64,000 bases of DNA from Halomonas socia (GTDB taxonomy: Bacteria; Pseudomonadota; Gammaproteobacteria; Pseudomonadales; Halomonadaceae), in contig NZ_CP048812.1 of assembly GCF_010977575.1 (NCBI RefSeq), positions 4,030,001 to 4,094,000 of the forward strand. Reading direction: 5' to 3'. The translations under genes were made by a program, and so were the position numbers. Positions 1-8,735 of this stretch are shown one piece after another. The notes under the pieces are model-generated. The model was not told the origin of the DNA and did not search any database. It saw only the letters and a program-made list of their open reading frames with translations. Positions within the stretch are counted from its first letter, which is position 1; every line of letters starts with the position of its first letter.

Positions 1-913
1 CGCGGGTCCGCGGGCAGCCGCGCACTTCGACATGATGCTCGGCGTAGGCAGCGGCGAGCCGCGGCAGCAGCTCAGTGGCCAGCGGCGCATCCACCAACAG
101 GGTCTCCATGGTATTGCAGGTGCCGTAGCGGTGGGTCTTGGCGTTGAGCGCGATGGCCAACGCCTTGTCGCGGTCGGCCGTGGCATCGATATAGACATGG
201 CAGACGCCGTCGAGATGCTTGATCACCGGCACCCGCGCCTCGCGGGTAATACGCTCGATCAGCGACTTGCCGCCACGCGGAATGATCACATCGACGTACT
301 CGGGCATGCTGATCAGCCGCCCCACCGCGGCGCGATCGGTAGTGGCCACCACCTGCACTGCCGCCTCGGGCGCCCCGGCCTCGGCCAGGCCCGCCTGCAG
401 GCAGGCGGCGATGGCGGCATTGCTGTCGCGCGCCTCGGAGCCACCGCGCAGGATGCAGGCATTGCCCGCCTTGAGGCACAGGCTGGCCGCCTCGACGGTG
501 ACGTTGGGGCGCGATTCGTAGATGATGCCGATCACGCCCAGCGGCACGCGCATCTGCCCAACCTGAATACCGCTGGGCCGGTAGCGCAGGCCGTCCACCT
601 CGCCCACCGGATCGGGCAGTGCGGCAACCTGGTGCAGCCCTTCGATCATGGCGTCGATACGTGCATCGGTCAGCGCCAGGCGGTCGAGCAACGCCGCATC
701 CAGGCCGTTTTCGCGGCCCCGCACCAGGTCACCCGCATTGGCCGCCAGCAGCCGCGGTCGCGCCTGCTCGAGCTGGGCCGCGGTGGCCAGCAGGGCGGCA
801 TTCTTGCACGCGGTATCGAGACGCCGTAGCGTGGCGCTGGCGGCACGGGCCTGCTGACCCAACTGATCCATGTAGGCAACGACATCGGTGATGGCAGCGG
901 TGTGGTGTGACAT
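1..913 (-). CDS. proA: Gamma-glutamyl phosphate reductase (3' end outside window)
   Basis: Reduces gamma-glutamyl phosphate to glutamate semialdehyde with NADPH, the second step of proline synthesis in the cytoplasm. The first 304 codons are visible. Reading in from the ATG at 911-913, the protein shows the family stretches [46 protein letters not shown] and the catalytic-cysteine region [18 protein letters not shown]. The C-terminal quarter runs off the left edge. An AGGAG lies about 12 nt upstream of the start. It is divergent from the membrane operon at 1009, with about 95 nt between them. Identity is confident; only the end is unknown. Confidence 0.95.
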   Translation of the reverse strand, partial: MSHHTAAITDVVAYMDQLGQQARAASATLRRLDTACKNAALLATAAQLEQARPRLLAANAGDLVRGRENGLDAALLDRLALTDARIDAMIEGLHQVAALPDPVGEVDGLRYRPSGIQVGQMRVPLGVIGIIYESRPNVTVEAASLCLKAGNACILRGGSEARDSNAAIAACLQAGLAEAGAPEAAVQVVATTDRAAVGRLISMPEYVDVIIPRGGKSLIERITREARVPVIKHLDGVCHVYIDATADRDKALAIALNAKTHRYGTCNTMETLLVDAPLATELLPRLAAAYAEHHVEVRGCPRTR

Positions 914-1008
914 GCCCTGGCGAAACTCCTGAATAAGGCTGTACGGCGGCGATGACCGACAGGGTGAAAAGGCTCATGATACAGCGAAGCAGACCAATAT
1001 AAGGCACC

Positions 1009-1875
1009 ATGGAGAGCATGTACAAAGTCCGCGGCTTTCGCCTCACCCTGCTGGCCGGCGCCGTGCTCTGCGCGGCAATGGCCGTCGCGCTGGACCTCGG
1101 CGCGGTGCGCCCGCTGCTGTGGATCACGGCGCTGTGGCTGCTGACCACCGCCGCACTTCTGCAGCACCGCCTTTACTGGCCGGCACGCATGCCCTGGCAG
1201 TTGGTGCCGAGCCTGCTGCTGGCGAGCCTGGTGGCACTGGACCCGGAAGCCCTCGGGGTGTGGATGTGGGCCTTCGCGATTCTGATGATGCTACCCCAGC
1301 CGCGCTGGATGATGGCCCTCAACGTGGCCCTGGCCGCGTTCGCCTGGTGGCAGGTAGCGGCCATGCTACCCCGCGCCGAGGCCAACATCAGCGGCGTGGC
1401 GCTGGCTCTGCTGCTGCTGGCCGGAGCCGCCCACGCCGTGCAGCTGCGCCCGCTGTGGCAGCGGGTCAACCAGCGCCAGCGGCTGACCCCCGGCCTGCGC
1501 CTGTGGTCGGCCCAGCGCCTCGAGGAGTCGCTGGCCCGCGAACGCACCCGCAGCGAGCGCGACCCGCTGCACGGCGAACTGCTGCTGATCCGCAGCACCG
1601 GGCACCGCTGCTGGCGACTGGCGCAACGCCTGGCCCAGGCCAGCCACCCTTTCGAACACTGCTATCGCCTCGACCGGCGCACCCTGGCGATCACCCTGGT
1701 TGACCGCGATCCCGCCGCGGTGCGCCAGCGCTGCCAGGCCCTGCTGAGCATGCTACCCCAGCGTGATCTGCGTGCTCGCACCCTGCCACTGAGCCACAGC
1801 GAGCGCCTGGAGGAGGCGCGCGAGGCGCTCGCTGAGCAGCAGGTCCCGCTGGTACACGACGAGGCTGACCCATGA
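1009..1875 (+). CDS. Membrane protein with a degenerate GGDEF-like C-terminus
   Basis: A 288-aa protein whose first 150 residues form about six hydrophobic helices. The cytoplasmic tail (about 185-275) has the outline of a GGDEF fold: hydrophobic strands, then CYRLDRRTLAITLV where an active enzyme would have a GGDEF signature, then a helix starting near DPAAVRQR. The catalytic Gly-Gly-Asp/Glu residues are absent, so c-di-GMP synthesis is not expected. The stop codon overlaps the next start (ATGA), implying translational coupling with a second protein of the same build. The GGDEF relationship is inferred from pattern only. It could instead be an unrelated membrane protein. Confidence 0.7.
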   Translation: MESMYKVRGFRLTLLAGAVLCAAMAVALDLGAVRPLLWITALWLLTTAALLQHRLYWPARMPWQLVPSLLLASLVALDPEALGVWMWAFAILMMLPQPRWMMALNVALAAFAWWQVAAMLPRAEANISGVALALLLLAGAAHAVQLRPLWQRVNQRQRLTPGLRLWSAQRLEESLARERTRSERDPLHGELLLIRSTGHRCWRLAQRLAQASHPFEHCYRLDRRTLAITLVDRDPAAVRQRCQALLSMLPQRDLRARTLPLSHSERLEEAREALAEQQVPLVHDEADP

Positions 1876-2816
1876 CCCCTCGCCTCGAGCATTCACCGTC
1901 GCGGCTATTCGTGCTGGTCTACCTGCTGGCGGCGCTGTTTGCCGGCGCCCAGGCCGGCTGGCACTACCTGATGGGCCACTACGACTACATCCTGCTGCCC
2001 AGTATCGGTGCCCTGCTGCTGCTGGCGGCCGCGGTGGTGCGCCTCGCCAACTATCGCGCCCAGCGCATGGCCTCCTACATGCTGATCAGCACCGGCTATC
2101 TGCTGCTGACCGTGGAGCTGATCCGACTCGAACGGGTCGCCGACCTGTGGCTGGGGCTGCCGCCGGTGCTGGCACTGCTGCTGCTGCCGCTGGGCCCGGC
2201 GCTGATGCTCAACCTGCTGCTGGCCCCGCTGTGGCTGCTGCTGCTGGACATCGAGATGAGCCTACGGCAGGCCACCCTCAGCTACCTGACGCTGGTAGCG
2301 CTGTGCACCCTGGCCCCCTGGGAGCAGCTGCGCCACCGGGCCCTGCTGCGCGCCACCGACCCCAATGACCCGCAGTGCGAGGCGCTGACGGCAAGCGCAC
2401 TCGAGGAGACCCTGCAGAGCGAACTGGCACGGGCTCAGACACTCGAGCGGCGCCTCAGCGTGCTGGTCATCTATCTGCCGCAGCTCGACATGGCCGGCGA
2501 ACAGTTCGGCCTGCGCCTCTACCGCCACATGTTGCAACGCTTCTGCCAGGTGGCGCACCATACCTGCCGCAACCATGACAGCCTGGGCCGCGCCGAGGGC
2601 AACCTGTTCTGGCTGGTACTGCCGGACACTGGCGACAACGGCGCGCTAATGGTTCGCAACCGCCTGTTGGCGGCGCTGGAGCGCTGCGTGCTGGCCGAGA
2701 CCGGGCCGCTCACCGCACGCATCGCGGTGTGCACGCCGCAGCCCGGCGAACGCTGGCTGGCCTTCGAACAACGCCTCCTGCGCAGGGGGCACGCGCTGAC
2801 GGAGTCCGCGTCTTGA
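1872..2816 (+). CDS. Membrane protein with degenerate GGDEF domain
   Basis: A 314-aa protein with an N-terminal block of hydrophobic helices (about 12-155) and a C-terminal GGDEF-like domain (about 175-305). The stretch HDSLGRAEGNLFWLVLP aligns by eye with the usual D-x-L-x-R-x-GGDEF-x-x-L-P, with GGDEF replaced by AEGNL. The surrounding fold (SVLVIYLPQLD before it, AARIAVCTP-like strand after it) is kept, so it is probably a catalytically dead sensor or effector. It overlaps the previous gene by 4 nt and the next by 4 nt (TTGA), giving a tightly coupled three-gene operon. No function can be assigned. Confidence 0.75.
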   Translation: MTPRLEHSPSRLFVLVYLLAALFAGAQAGWHYLMGHYDYILLPSIGALLLLAAAVVRLANYRAQRMASYMLISTGYLLLTVELIRLERVADLWLGLPPVLALLLLPLGPALMLNLLLAPLWLLLLDIEMSLRQATLSYLTLVALCTLAPWEQLRHRALLRATDPNDPQCEALTASALEETLQSELARAQTLERRLSVLVIYLPQLDMAGEQFGLRLYRHMLQRFCQVAHHTCRNHDSLGRAEGNLFWLVLPDTGDNGALMVRNRLLAALERCVLAETGPLTARIAVCTPQPGERWLAFEQRLLRRGHALTESAS

Positions 2817-4219
2817 ATATTGCCGACTGGCTCTACCAGTTGACCCCATCCCCCGCCCTGCTGCTGCTGATCATCGCCGTGATTGCGCTACTCGAGTGCC
2901 TGGCCGTGGTCGGCCTGATCATGCCCGGCGTGCTGCTGATGACGGCAGCCGCCTCGCTGGCCGGCCACCAGGACCTGGCGATCCCGCTGGTGCTGCTGGC
3001 CGCCTTTCTCGGCGCCCTGGTCGGCGACGGCCTGAGCTTCGCGCTGGGCTATACCCAGCGCGAACGCGTGCCGCGACTATGGCCGTTTCATCGCCATCCG
3101 GAGTGGCTAGCCCGCGGCGCGCGCTTCTTTCAGCGCTACGGCACCCTGTCGGTGATTTTTGCCCGCTTCGTCGGACCGGTGCGCCCGGTGATCCCGATGA
3201 TCGCCGGCATGCTGCACATGTCGCCGTTCGCGTTCCTGTGGGCTTCGCTGCTGTCGGCACTGCTTTGGGCACCGGCCTATGTACTGCCCGGCTACCTGCT
3301 GGGCCGCACCTGGCAGCAGCTACTCGACATCCCCCCCGGCACCCAGCAGTGGCTGCTGGCCCTGGCGGCGGTGATCGTGGCGTTGGCGCTGGGTTTTTCG
3401 TGGCTGCGTCACCAGTTGGCCCGCGGCGGGCGCGTCTACTTCGCTATCGCGCGGCTGGCGCGCGGCGCGGCCTGGCGGCGCCGGTTGTGGATCCGCCTGC
3501 GCGCCCGACGGCCGCGCGGCGAGTTCCCGCTAGGCTCGCTGTGCCTGCTGGTAGTGTCGCTGACGGCGCTTTGCATCTGGACGCTGATCGTGCTCGACCA
3601 CCAAGGGCCGATGCTGATGGACACCCAGATCCAGGGCATGGCCGCGGCACTCGACATGGCCTGGGTCGCCATCGCCAGCGAGCTGATGGCCCGTGCCGGC
3701 GACACCTACGGCGTACTGGCACTGTTCCTGCCCTGGGGGCTATGGCTGCTGTGGGCGCGACACCTCTCGGCCTTTCTGCACCTCAGCGCCGGCCTCGGCG
3801 GGATCGCTGTGGCCAACACCCTGTTCAAGCAGCTGGCCGGGCGTGAACGGCCGGACTTCCCGGAGTACCTGACCGGCTCGCTGGCCTACCCCAGCGCCCA
3901 TACCTCCACCGCCGTGGTGCTGTATGGCCTGGCCGCCGCCTTTATCGCCCAGGAGCTGCCGTCGCGCCACCGCGTGTGGGCCTACTGGGCGGCGATCGTG
4001 CTGGCGGTGCCGATGGCGCTGTCGCGCCTGACGCTGGGCGTGCACTGGGCCAGCGACCTGATCGGCGGCGCACTGCTGGGGCTAGTGGTCTGCGCGATGG
4101 TGCGCATCAGCTATCACCGCTTCGCCCACCGCTCGCTGGCCCCGGCCCCCTGGCCGAGTCTGGCCTGTGCCTCGCTGGTGCTACTGGCAATGCGCCTGGC
4201 CTGGCTGCCGGCCACCTGA
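2813..4219 (+). CDS. DedA-family / PAP2 phosphatase fusion protein
   Basis: A 468-aa inner-membrane protein joining two families. Residues about 10-190 are DedA/SNARE-associated (VIFARFVGPVRPVIPMIAGML followed by further helices), a family linked to lipid-carrier translocation. Residues about 260-460 are a PAP2 lipid phosphatase with all three motifs: KQLAGRERP, YPSAHTS (Ala in place of the usual Gly) and SRLTLGVHWASD. It probably acts on undecaprenyl or phosphatidyl phosphates at the outer face of the membrane. I chose the TTG at 2813 because it overlaps the preceding stop as TTGA; an in-frame start at 2729 would overlap the upstream gene by 88 nt. It is the last gene of the operon. Confidence 0.88.
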   Translation: MNIADWLYQLTPSPALLLLIIAVIALLECLAVVGLIMPGVLLMTAAASLAGHQDLAIPLVLLAAFLGALVGDGLSFALGYTQRERVPRLWPFHRHPEWLARGARFFQRYGTLSVIFARFVGPVRPVIPMIAGMLHMSPFAFLWASLLSALLWAPAYVLPGYLLGRTWQQLLDIPPGTQQWLLALAAVIVALALGFSWLRHQLARGGRVYFAIARLARGAAWRRRLWIRLRARRPRGEFPLGSLCLLVVSLTALCIWTLIVLDHQGPMLMDTQIQGMAAALDMAWVAIASELMARAGDTYGVLALFLPWGLWLLWARHLSAFLHLSAGLGGIAVANTLFKQLAGRERPDFPEYLTGSLAYPSAHTSTAVVLYGLAAAFIAQELPSRHRVWAYWAAIVLAVPMALSRLTLGVHWASDLIGGALLGLVVCAMVRISYHRFAHRSLAPAPWPSLACASLVLLAMRLAWLPAT

Positions 4220-4220
4220 G

Positions 4221-4239
4221 CTGGGCGCTCAGAGCCCAG
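4221..4239 (+). terminator. Weak hairpin after the DedA-PAP2 gene
   Basis: CTGGGC (4221-4226) pairs with GCCCAG (4234-4239) two bases after the stop codon. There is no T-run, so termination is only a guess. Confidence 0.35.
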
Positions 4240-4266
4240 ACTTTGCACGAAAAGTCGGCGAGCGAA

Positions 4267-4356
4267 GGTCAGGCAAGGCAAAAGTCGGCGAAAAAGCGGA
4301 GTTTACGGGTTTGTAAATGAGCATTTTGAGCTGATTTTTAACGCCGCATGACCGAG
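4267..4356 (+). repeat. Dispersed noncoding repeat, copy 1
   Basis: About 90 nt between convergent genes. It matches, in inverse orientation, the segment at 20722-20810. Shared blocks include GGTCAGGC, AAAGTCGGCGAAA, GCGGAGTTT, AAATGAGCAT, TTGA and CGCATGACCGAG in the same order and spacing. No open frame is conserved, so it is an intergenic repeat, not a gene fragment. Confidence 0.75.
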
Positions 4357-4379
4357 CGCAGCCAGTTTTCGCTCAAAGT

Positions 4380-5003
4380 CTACCCAAGCGCCAGCCAGAC
4401 GCCGACCCCCACCATCATCGAACCGGCAATGCGGTTGAGCAGCCGCACGTTGCCGCTCTCGCCGAGCAGCTTGCGCGCGGTGCGCCCGCCGCCGGCGTAG
4501 AGCAGCAGGCAGATGAACTCGATGAGCAGGATCACCGCCACCAGCGCCGCCAGCTGCGGCCCCAGTGCCTGGCTGGCGTCGAGAAACGGCGGCAGCAGCG
4601 CGACGAAGAAGGCCCAGCCCTTGGGGTTGGCCACCGCGGTGACGAAGCCCTGCATGGCCAGTTGGGTGCGCGTGGCACGCGGCAGCTCGACGCTCTCGAG
4701 GGGAATCGCCATGCGCCCCCGGGAGCGCCACATCATCATCCCCAGGTAGGCCAGGTAGACGCCGCCGACCCACTTGAACAGCGCAAACAGCTCCGGCTGG
4801 CGCAGCATCAAGGCCGCCACCCCGGCGCCGGCGGCAACCGCCACCAGCGCCACACCGGCAAGCTCGCCGAACATCATCCACAGGGTGCGCTTCACGCCCT
4901 GGGTCATGCCGAGGATCATCGCCAGGGTCATGCACATGCCCGGGGTCAACGAGACCATGAAGAATGTCGGCACGAACACCGACAGCAATCCCAGGTTGAC
5001 CAT
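4380..5003 (-). CDS. LysE/RhtB family amino-acid exporter
   Basis: A 207-aa inner-membrane exporter. The N-terminus has the LysE/RhtB signature (FVPTFFMVSLTPGMCMTLAM, then GMTQG), the middle has KWVGGVYLAYLGMMMWRSR, and a helix carries VTAVANPKGWAFFVALLPPF, all typical of the family, with about six membrane helices. Substrates are usually amino acids or homoserine lactones; the specific one cannot be told. The start at 5003 has GGAGG about 8 nt upstream. An earlier in-frame ATG at 5018 would overlap that ribosome site. It is monocistronic, transcribed in the same direction as ubiX, 59 nt downstream of it. Confidence 0.88.
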   Translation of the reverse strand: MVNLGLLSVFVPTFFMVSLTPGMCMTLAMILGMTQGVKRTLWMMFGELAGVALVAVAAGAGVAALMLRQPELFALFKWVGGVYLAYLGMMMWRSRGRMAIPLESVELPRATRTQLAMQGFVTAVANPKGWAFFVALLPPFLDASQALGPQLAALVAVILLIEFICLLLYAGGGRTARKLLGESGNVRLLNRIAGSMMVGVGVWLALG

Positions 5004-5062
5004 CCGAGAGACCTCCATAGCAGTAAGCGCCGAGCGCCCAGTAACAAGCATGACCTGAGGTG

Positions 5063-5692
5063 CTAGGTGCTTGGCGCTGATTCCCCCCAGCGCGGCATCA
5101 GCCTGTGCTCGATACCCAACTGGTTGAGAATCCGCGCCACGATGAAGTCGATCAGGTCGTCGACGCTCGACGGCTGATGGTAGAAGCCCGGCGCCGCGGG
5201 CAGGATCACCGCCCCCATCCGCGTCAGGCTCAGCATGTGCTCGAGATGAATTGCCGAGAACGGCGTCTCGCGGGGCACCAGGATAAGCTGGCGGCGCTCC
5301 TTGAGGGCCACGTCGGCGGCGCGCTCGATCAGGTTGTTGCTGGCCCCGGTGGCCACCGCCGATAGAGTGCCGGTAGAGCACGGGCAGATCACCATCGAGG
5401 CCGGCGCACCGGAACCCGAGGCCACTGGCGCCATCCAGTCCTCGCGGGCGAAGCAGCGGATCTGCCCCGCGCGTGCGCCGCTCATCTCGCCGAGCGCTTC
5501 GACCAGCCGCTCGGGGCGCGCCGGCAGCGAGATGTCGGTCTCGGTGTCGATCACCAGGTGCGCGGCCTTGGAGATCATCACCCACACCTCGTGGTCGGCG
5601 GCCACCAGGCACTCGATCAGGCGCAGGCCGTACTGGGCGCCGGAGGCACCTGTCAGCGCCACCGTTACAGGGGGCTTGAAGTCATTCGCCAT
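5063..5692 (-). CDS. ubiX: Flavin prenyltransferase UbiX
   Basis: Makes the prenylated FMN cofactor used by the UbiD decarboxylase in ubiquinone synthesis. The 209-aa protein has [17 protein letters not shown] at the N-terminus (flavin binding), the [16 protein letters not shown] loop, [19 protein letters not shown], and the [15 protein letters not shown] segment that are hallmarks of UbiX. Its start overlaps the 3' end of mpl by 11 nt, so the two are co-transcribed. Length and motifs match the family well. Confidence 0.96.
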   Translation of the reverse strand: MANDFKPPVTVALTGASGAQYGLRLIECLVAADHEVWVMISKAAHLVIDTETDISLPARPERLVEALGEMSGARAGQIRCFAREDWMAPVASGSGAPASMVICPCSTGTLSAVATGASNNLIERAADVALKERRQLILVPRETPFSAIHLEHMLSLTRMGAVILPAAPGFYHQPSSVDDLIDFIVARILNQLGIEHRLMPRWGESAPST

Positions 5693-7066
5693 GCGCCACC
5701 TCCAGTGCCGTCAGCAGCTTGTCGTGAATCCCACCGAAACTACCGTTGGACATCACCACGATGCGATCCAGCGGCCGCGCCTCAGCCACCACCGCCGCCA
5801 CCAGGGCGTCGAGATCATCGGCCAGTTGGGTCGGCGGCCGGCACTCGGCGAGCACCTCGTCCAGCGACCAGTCGAGCCCCGGCGGCTGGTACCACCACAC
5901 CGCGTCGGCATCGTTGACACTCGCCGCCAGCCGGCTGCGCAGCGTGCCCAGCCGCATGGTGTTGGAGCGCGGCTCGATCACCGCCAGCAGCCGCCCCTTG
6001 GGGGTCGCGGCACGCAGCCCCCAAGGGTGGCGGCAATCGCCGTGGGGTGGTGGGCGAAGTCATCAATGACCTGGATATGCGCGATCTCGCCACGTACCTC
6101 CTGGCGCCGGCGCGGGTTCTCGAAGCGCGCCAGCGCCGCGCAGCCGCGCGCCAGGTCGACGCCAAAGGCATGGGCTGCGGCCAGCGCGGCCAGGGCGTTG
6201 CGGGCGTTGTACTCGCCGTTGAGCGCCCAGTCGACCACCGCATCCTCCTCGCCGCCGTCAGCCTGGCGCTGGATAACCCGAAAGCGCGAGGCGTCGTCGC
6301 GCTCCAGCTCGAGGCGCCAGTCACTCGCCTGCTCGCGCCCCAGGCGCAGCACCGGCGTCCAGCAACCCCGGGCCAGGACCCGCTCCAGCGCCGGCTGGTC
6401 GTCGGCGACCAGCAGCTGGCCACGGCCCGGGACAGTGCGCACCAGATGGTGGAACTGGCGTTCGATGGCGGCCAGGTCGGGAAAGATGTCGGCGTGATCG
6501 AACTCCAGGTTGGCCAGCACCGCAATCAGCGGGCGGTAGTGGACGAACTTGGAGCGCTTGTCGAAGAAGGCAGTGTCGTATTCGTCGGCCTCGACCACGA
6601 ACGGCGCCCCCGCACCACCGAGACGCGCCGAGACGCCGAAATTGCGCGGCACCCCGCCGATCAAGAAGCCCGGCTGAAGGCCGGCGGCCTCCAGCAGCCA
6701 GGCGGTGAGGCTTGCCGTGGTGGTCTTGCCATGGGTGCCGGCAATGGCAATCACCGGACGCCCGGGCAGCACCTGCTCGGCCAGCCACTGGGGCCCGGAA
6801 ACATAGGGCAGCCCCTCATCGAGCACCGCCTCGACCTCGGGGTTGCCCCGCGACAGCGCATTGCCGATCACCACCAGGTCCGGGCGCGGCGTGAGGTTGG
6901 CGGCGGCGAAGCCCTCGCTGAGGGCGATACCGGCCTCGGCCAGTTGGGTGCTCATCGGCGGATAGACATTGGCATCCGAGCCGCTGACGCGATGGCCGAG
7001 TTCGCGGGCCAGCAGCGCCAGGCTGCCCATGAAAGTGCCACAGATTCCAACAACATGAACGTGCAT
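5682..7066 (-). pseudogene. mpl: UDP-MurNAc:tripeptide ligase Mpl, broken by a 1-nt frameshift
   Basis: Mpl joins recovered tripeptide to UDP-MurNAc in murein recycling. The start at 7066 gives MHVHVVGICGTFMGSLALLA, then the ATP loop GTHGKTTTAS near residue 110, VVEADEYDTAFFDKRSK, ANLEFDHADIF and DDFAHHPTAIAATLGG. The frame then breaks in a run of five C on the plus strand (6018-6022); one added base restores the expected LRAATPKGRLLAVIEPRSNTMRLGT and the remaining 99 residues to the stop at 5682. The restored protein would be about 461 aa, the usual Mpl length. It is either a recent pseudogene or a homopolymer sequencing error; the reading frames on both sides are otherwise intact. Confidence 0.9.
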
Positions 7067-7259
7067 CGCGTGCCTCCTGCCACAGTCGCTGCGAGACTAG
7101 CACGCTGCCCGAGCCGCCACCACAGGCCGCCGCGCCGGTAACGCATCGAGGCGTTACCAGATCGCGACAGGATGCAGCTCCCCCCACTTTCGACTAAGAT
7201 GTGCGACCACTTCCTATGCCCTTTCGACGATCCGACACTGCAGGAGCGAAGCAACTCCC

Positions 7260-8519
7260 ATGGCCCAGCACAACGCCTTCTATGCCCAGTCCGGTGGCGT
7301 CACCGCCGTCATCAACGCCAGTGCCTGCGGGGTGATCGAAGCTTGCCGCCGCGAGTCCGACCGGATCGGCAAGGTATACGCGGGCCACAACGGCATCATC
7401 GGCGCCCTGACCGAAGACCTCATCGACGTCTCCCAGGAGTCGGACGACGCCATCGCCGCACTGCGCCACACGCCGGGTGGCGCCTTCGGCTCGTGCCGCT
7501 ACAAGCTCAAGGACATCGAGACCCACCGCACCCAGTACGAGCGGCTGATCGAGGTCTTCAAGGCCCACGACATCCGCTACTTCTTCTATAACGGCGGCGG
7601 CGACAGCGCCGATACCTGCCTCAAGGTCTCGCAGCTATCCGAGAAGCTCGGCTACCCGCTGACCGCCATCCACGTGCCCAAGACCGTCGACAACGACCTG
7701 CCGATCACCGACAACTCGCCGGGCTTCGGCAGCGTGGCCAAGTACATTGCCACCTCTACGCTCGAAGCCTCGCTGGATATCGCCTCGATGTGTGCCACCT
7801 CGACCAAGGTCTTCGTGCTCGAGGTGATGGGCCGCCACGCCGGCTGGATCGCCGCCGCCGGGGCACTGGCCGGTAGCGGTGAGGGCGAGCCGCCGCACCT
7901 GGTGATCTTCCCTGAGATCCACTTCAATCGTGCCGCGGTGATGAAGCGCGTCGATGAAGCGGTCAAGCAATATGGCTACTGCGTGATCGTGGTCTCCGAG
8001 GGAGCGCGCTACGAGGACGGCACCTTCCTCGCCGACTCCGGCAATACCGACGCCTTCGGCCACCGCCAGCTGGGCGGCGTGGCGCCGACCCTGGCCGGCA
8101 TGGTCAAGCAGGACCTTGGCTACAAGTACCACTGGGCGGTGGCCGACTACCTGCAGCGCGCCGCTCGCCATCTGGCCTCGAAGACTGACGTCGACCAGGC
8201 CTACGCGGTGGGCAAAAAGGCCGTGGAGCTGGCCCTCGACGGCAAGAACGCCATGATGCCGGCGATCAAGCGCGTCTCCGACACCCCTTACGAGTGGCGT
8301 ATCGAGGCGGCACCGCTGGCCGAAGTCGCCAATCGCGAGAAGTTCATGCCCCGCGACTTCATCCGCGAGGACGGCTTCGGCATCACCGACGCCTGCCGCC
8401 AGTACCTGTCACCGCTGATCCAGGGCGAGGACTTCCCGCCGTTCGAGAACGGCCTACCCAAGGTCGCCCATCTCAAGCTGGCCAAGGTCGAGCGCAAGCT
8501 GCCGACGTTTACGCTGTAA
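7260..8519 (+). CDS. pfp: Pyrophosphate-dependent 6-phosphofructokinase
   Basis: Phosphorylates fructose-6-phosphate reversibly with PPi in place of ATP. The 419-aa protein has the N-terminal SGGVTAVINA, the phosphate loop GGGDSADT (residues 112-119), PKTVDNDLP (140-148) and MGRHAGW (190-196). The Lys in PKTxDND is the family marker for PPi use; ATP enzymes carry a different residue there. The start has GGAGCGAAG about 10 nt upstream. ppa (pyrophosphatase), which competes for the same PPi, lies 2.2 kb away on the same strand with one opposite gene between. It is monocistronic, divergent from mpl-ubiX. Confidence 0.93.
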   Translation: MAQHNAFYAQSGGVTAVINASACGVIEACRRESDRIGKVYAGHNGIIGALTEDLIDVSQESDDAIAALRHTPGGAFGSCRYKLKDIETHRTQYERLIEVFKAHDIRYFFYNGGGDSADTCLKVSQLSEKLGYPLTAIHVPKTVDNDLPITDNSPGFGSVAKYIATSTLEASLDIASMCATSTKVFVLEVMGRHAGWIAAAGALAGSGEGEPPHLVIFPEIHFNRAAVMKRVDEAVKQYGYCVIVVSEGARYEDGTFLADSGNTDAFGHRQLGGVAPTLAGMVKQDLGYKYHWAVADYLQRAARHLASKTDVDQAYAVGKKAVELALDGKNAMMPAIKRVSDTPYEWRIEAAPLAEVANREKFMPRDFIREDGFGITDACRQYLSPLIQGEDFPPFENGLPKVAHLKLAKVERKLPTFTL

Positions 8520-8530
8520 GCGCCAACACG

Positions 8531-8718
8531 GCAGCGCTGCGCGCTGCATCGCGAATGAATTCGCTCCCACCAGAGAGTGGCGCCAAGGCCAGTGTAGGAG
8601 CGATGTCAATCGCGATGGGGTTAGCTACCTCGGCAGCGCTGCGCGCTGCATCGCGAATGAATTCGCTCCCACCAGAGAGTGGCGCCAAGGCCAGTGTAGG
8701 AGCGACTTCAGTCGCGAT
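8531..8718. repeat. REP-like palindromic repeat array (two 102-bp units)
   Basis: Two nearly identical units with a 102-nt period (unit starts near 8531 and 8633). Each holds ATCGCGAATGAATTCGCTCC followed about 35 nt later by its rough inverse, GTAGGAGCGA(T/C)(G/T)TCA(A/G)TCGCGAT, so each unit can fold as a long hairpin. Related units occur at 52177-52456. It lies between convergent genes, as REP/BIME elements usually do. No open frame is shared. Confidence 0.85.
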
Positions 8719-8735
8719 GAAGTTGGCGGCCACCC

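Noticed and set aside
32-829. Long plus-strand open frame opposite proA
   Set aside because: It is a shadow: the minus strand codes a clear ProA with catalytic motifs, and the plus frame is Arg/His/Gly-rich without a family.
5682-5981. Separate small gene downstream of mpl
   Set aside because: Its sequence continues the Mpl C-terminus in another frame, so it is the tail of the frameshifted gene.
8531-8718. CRISPR-like regular repeats
   Set aside because: Units are about 100 nt, palindromic and nearly identical throughout; there are no short repeats with unique spacers.
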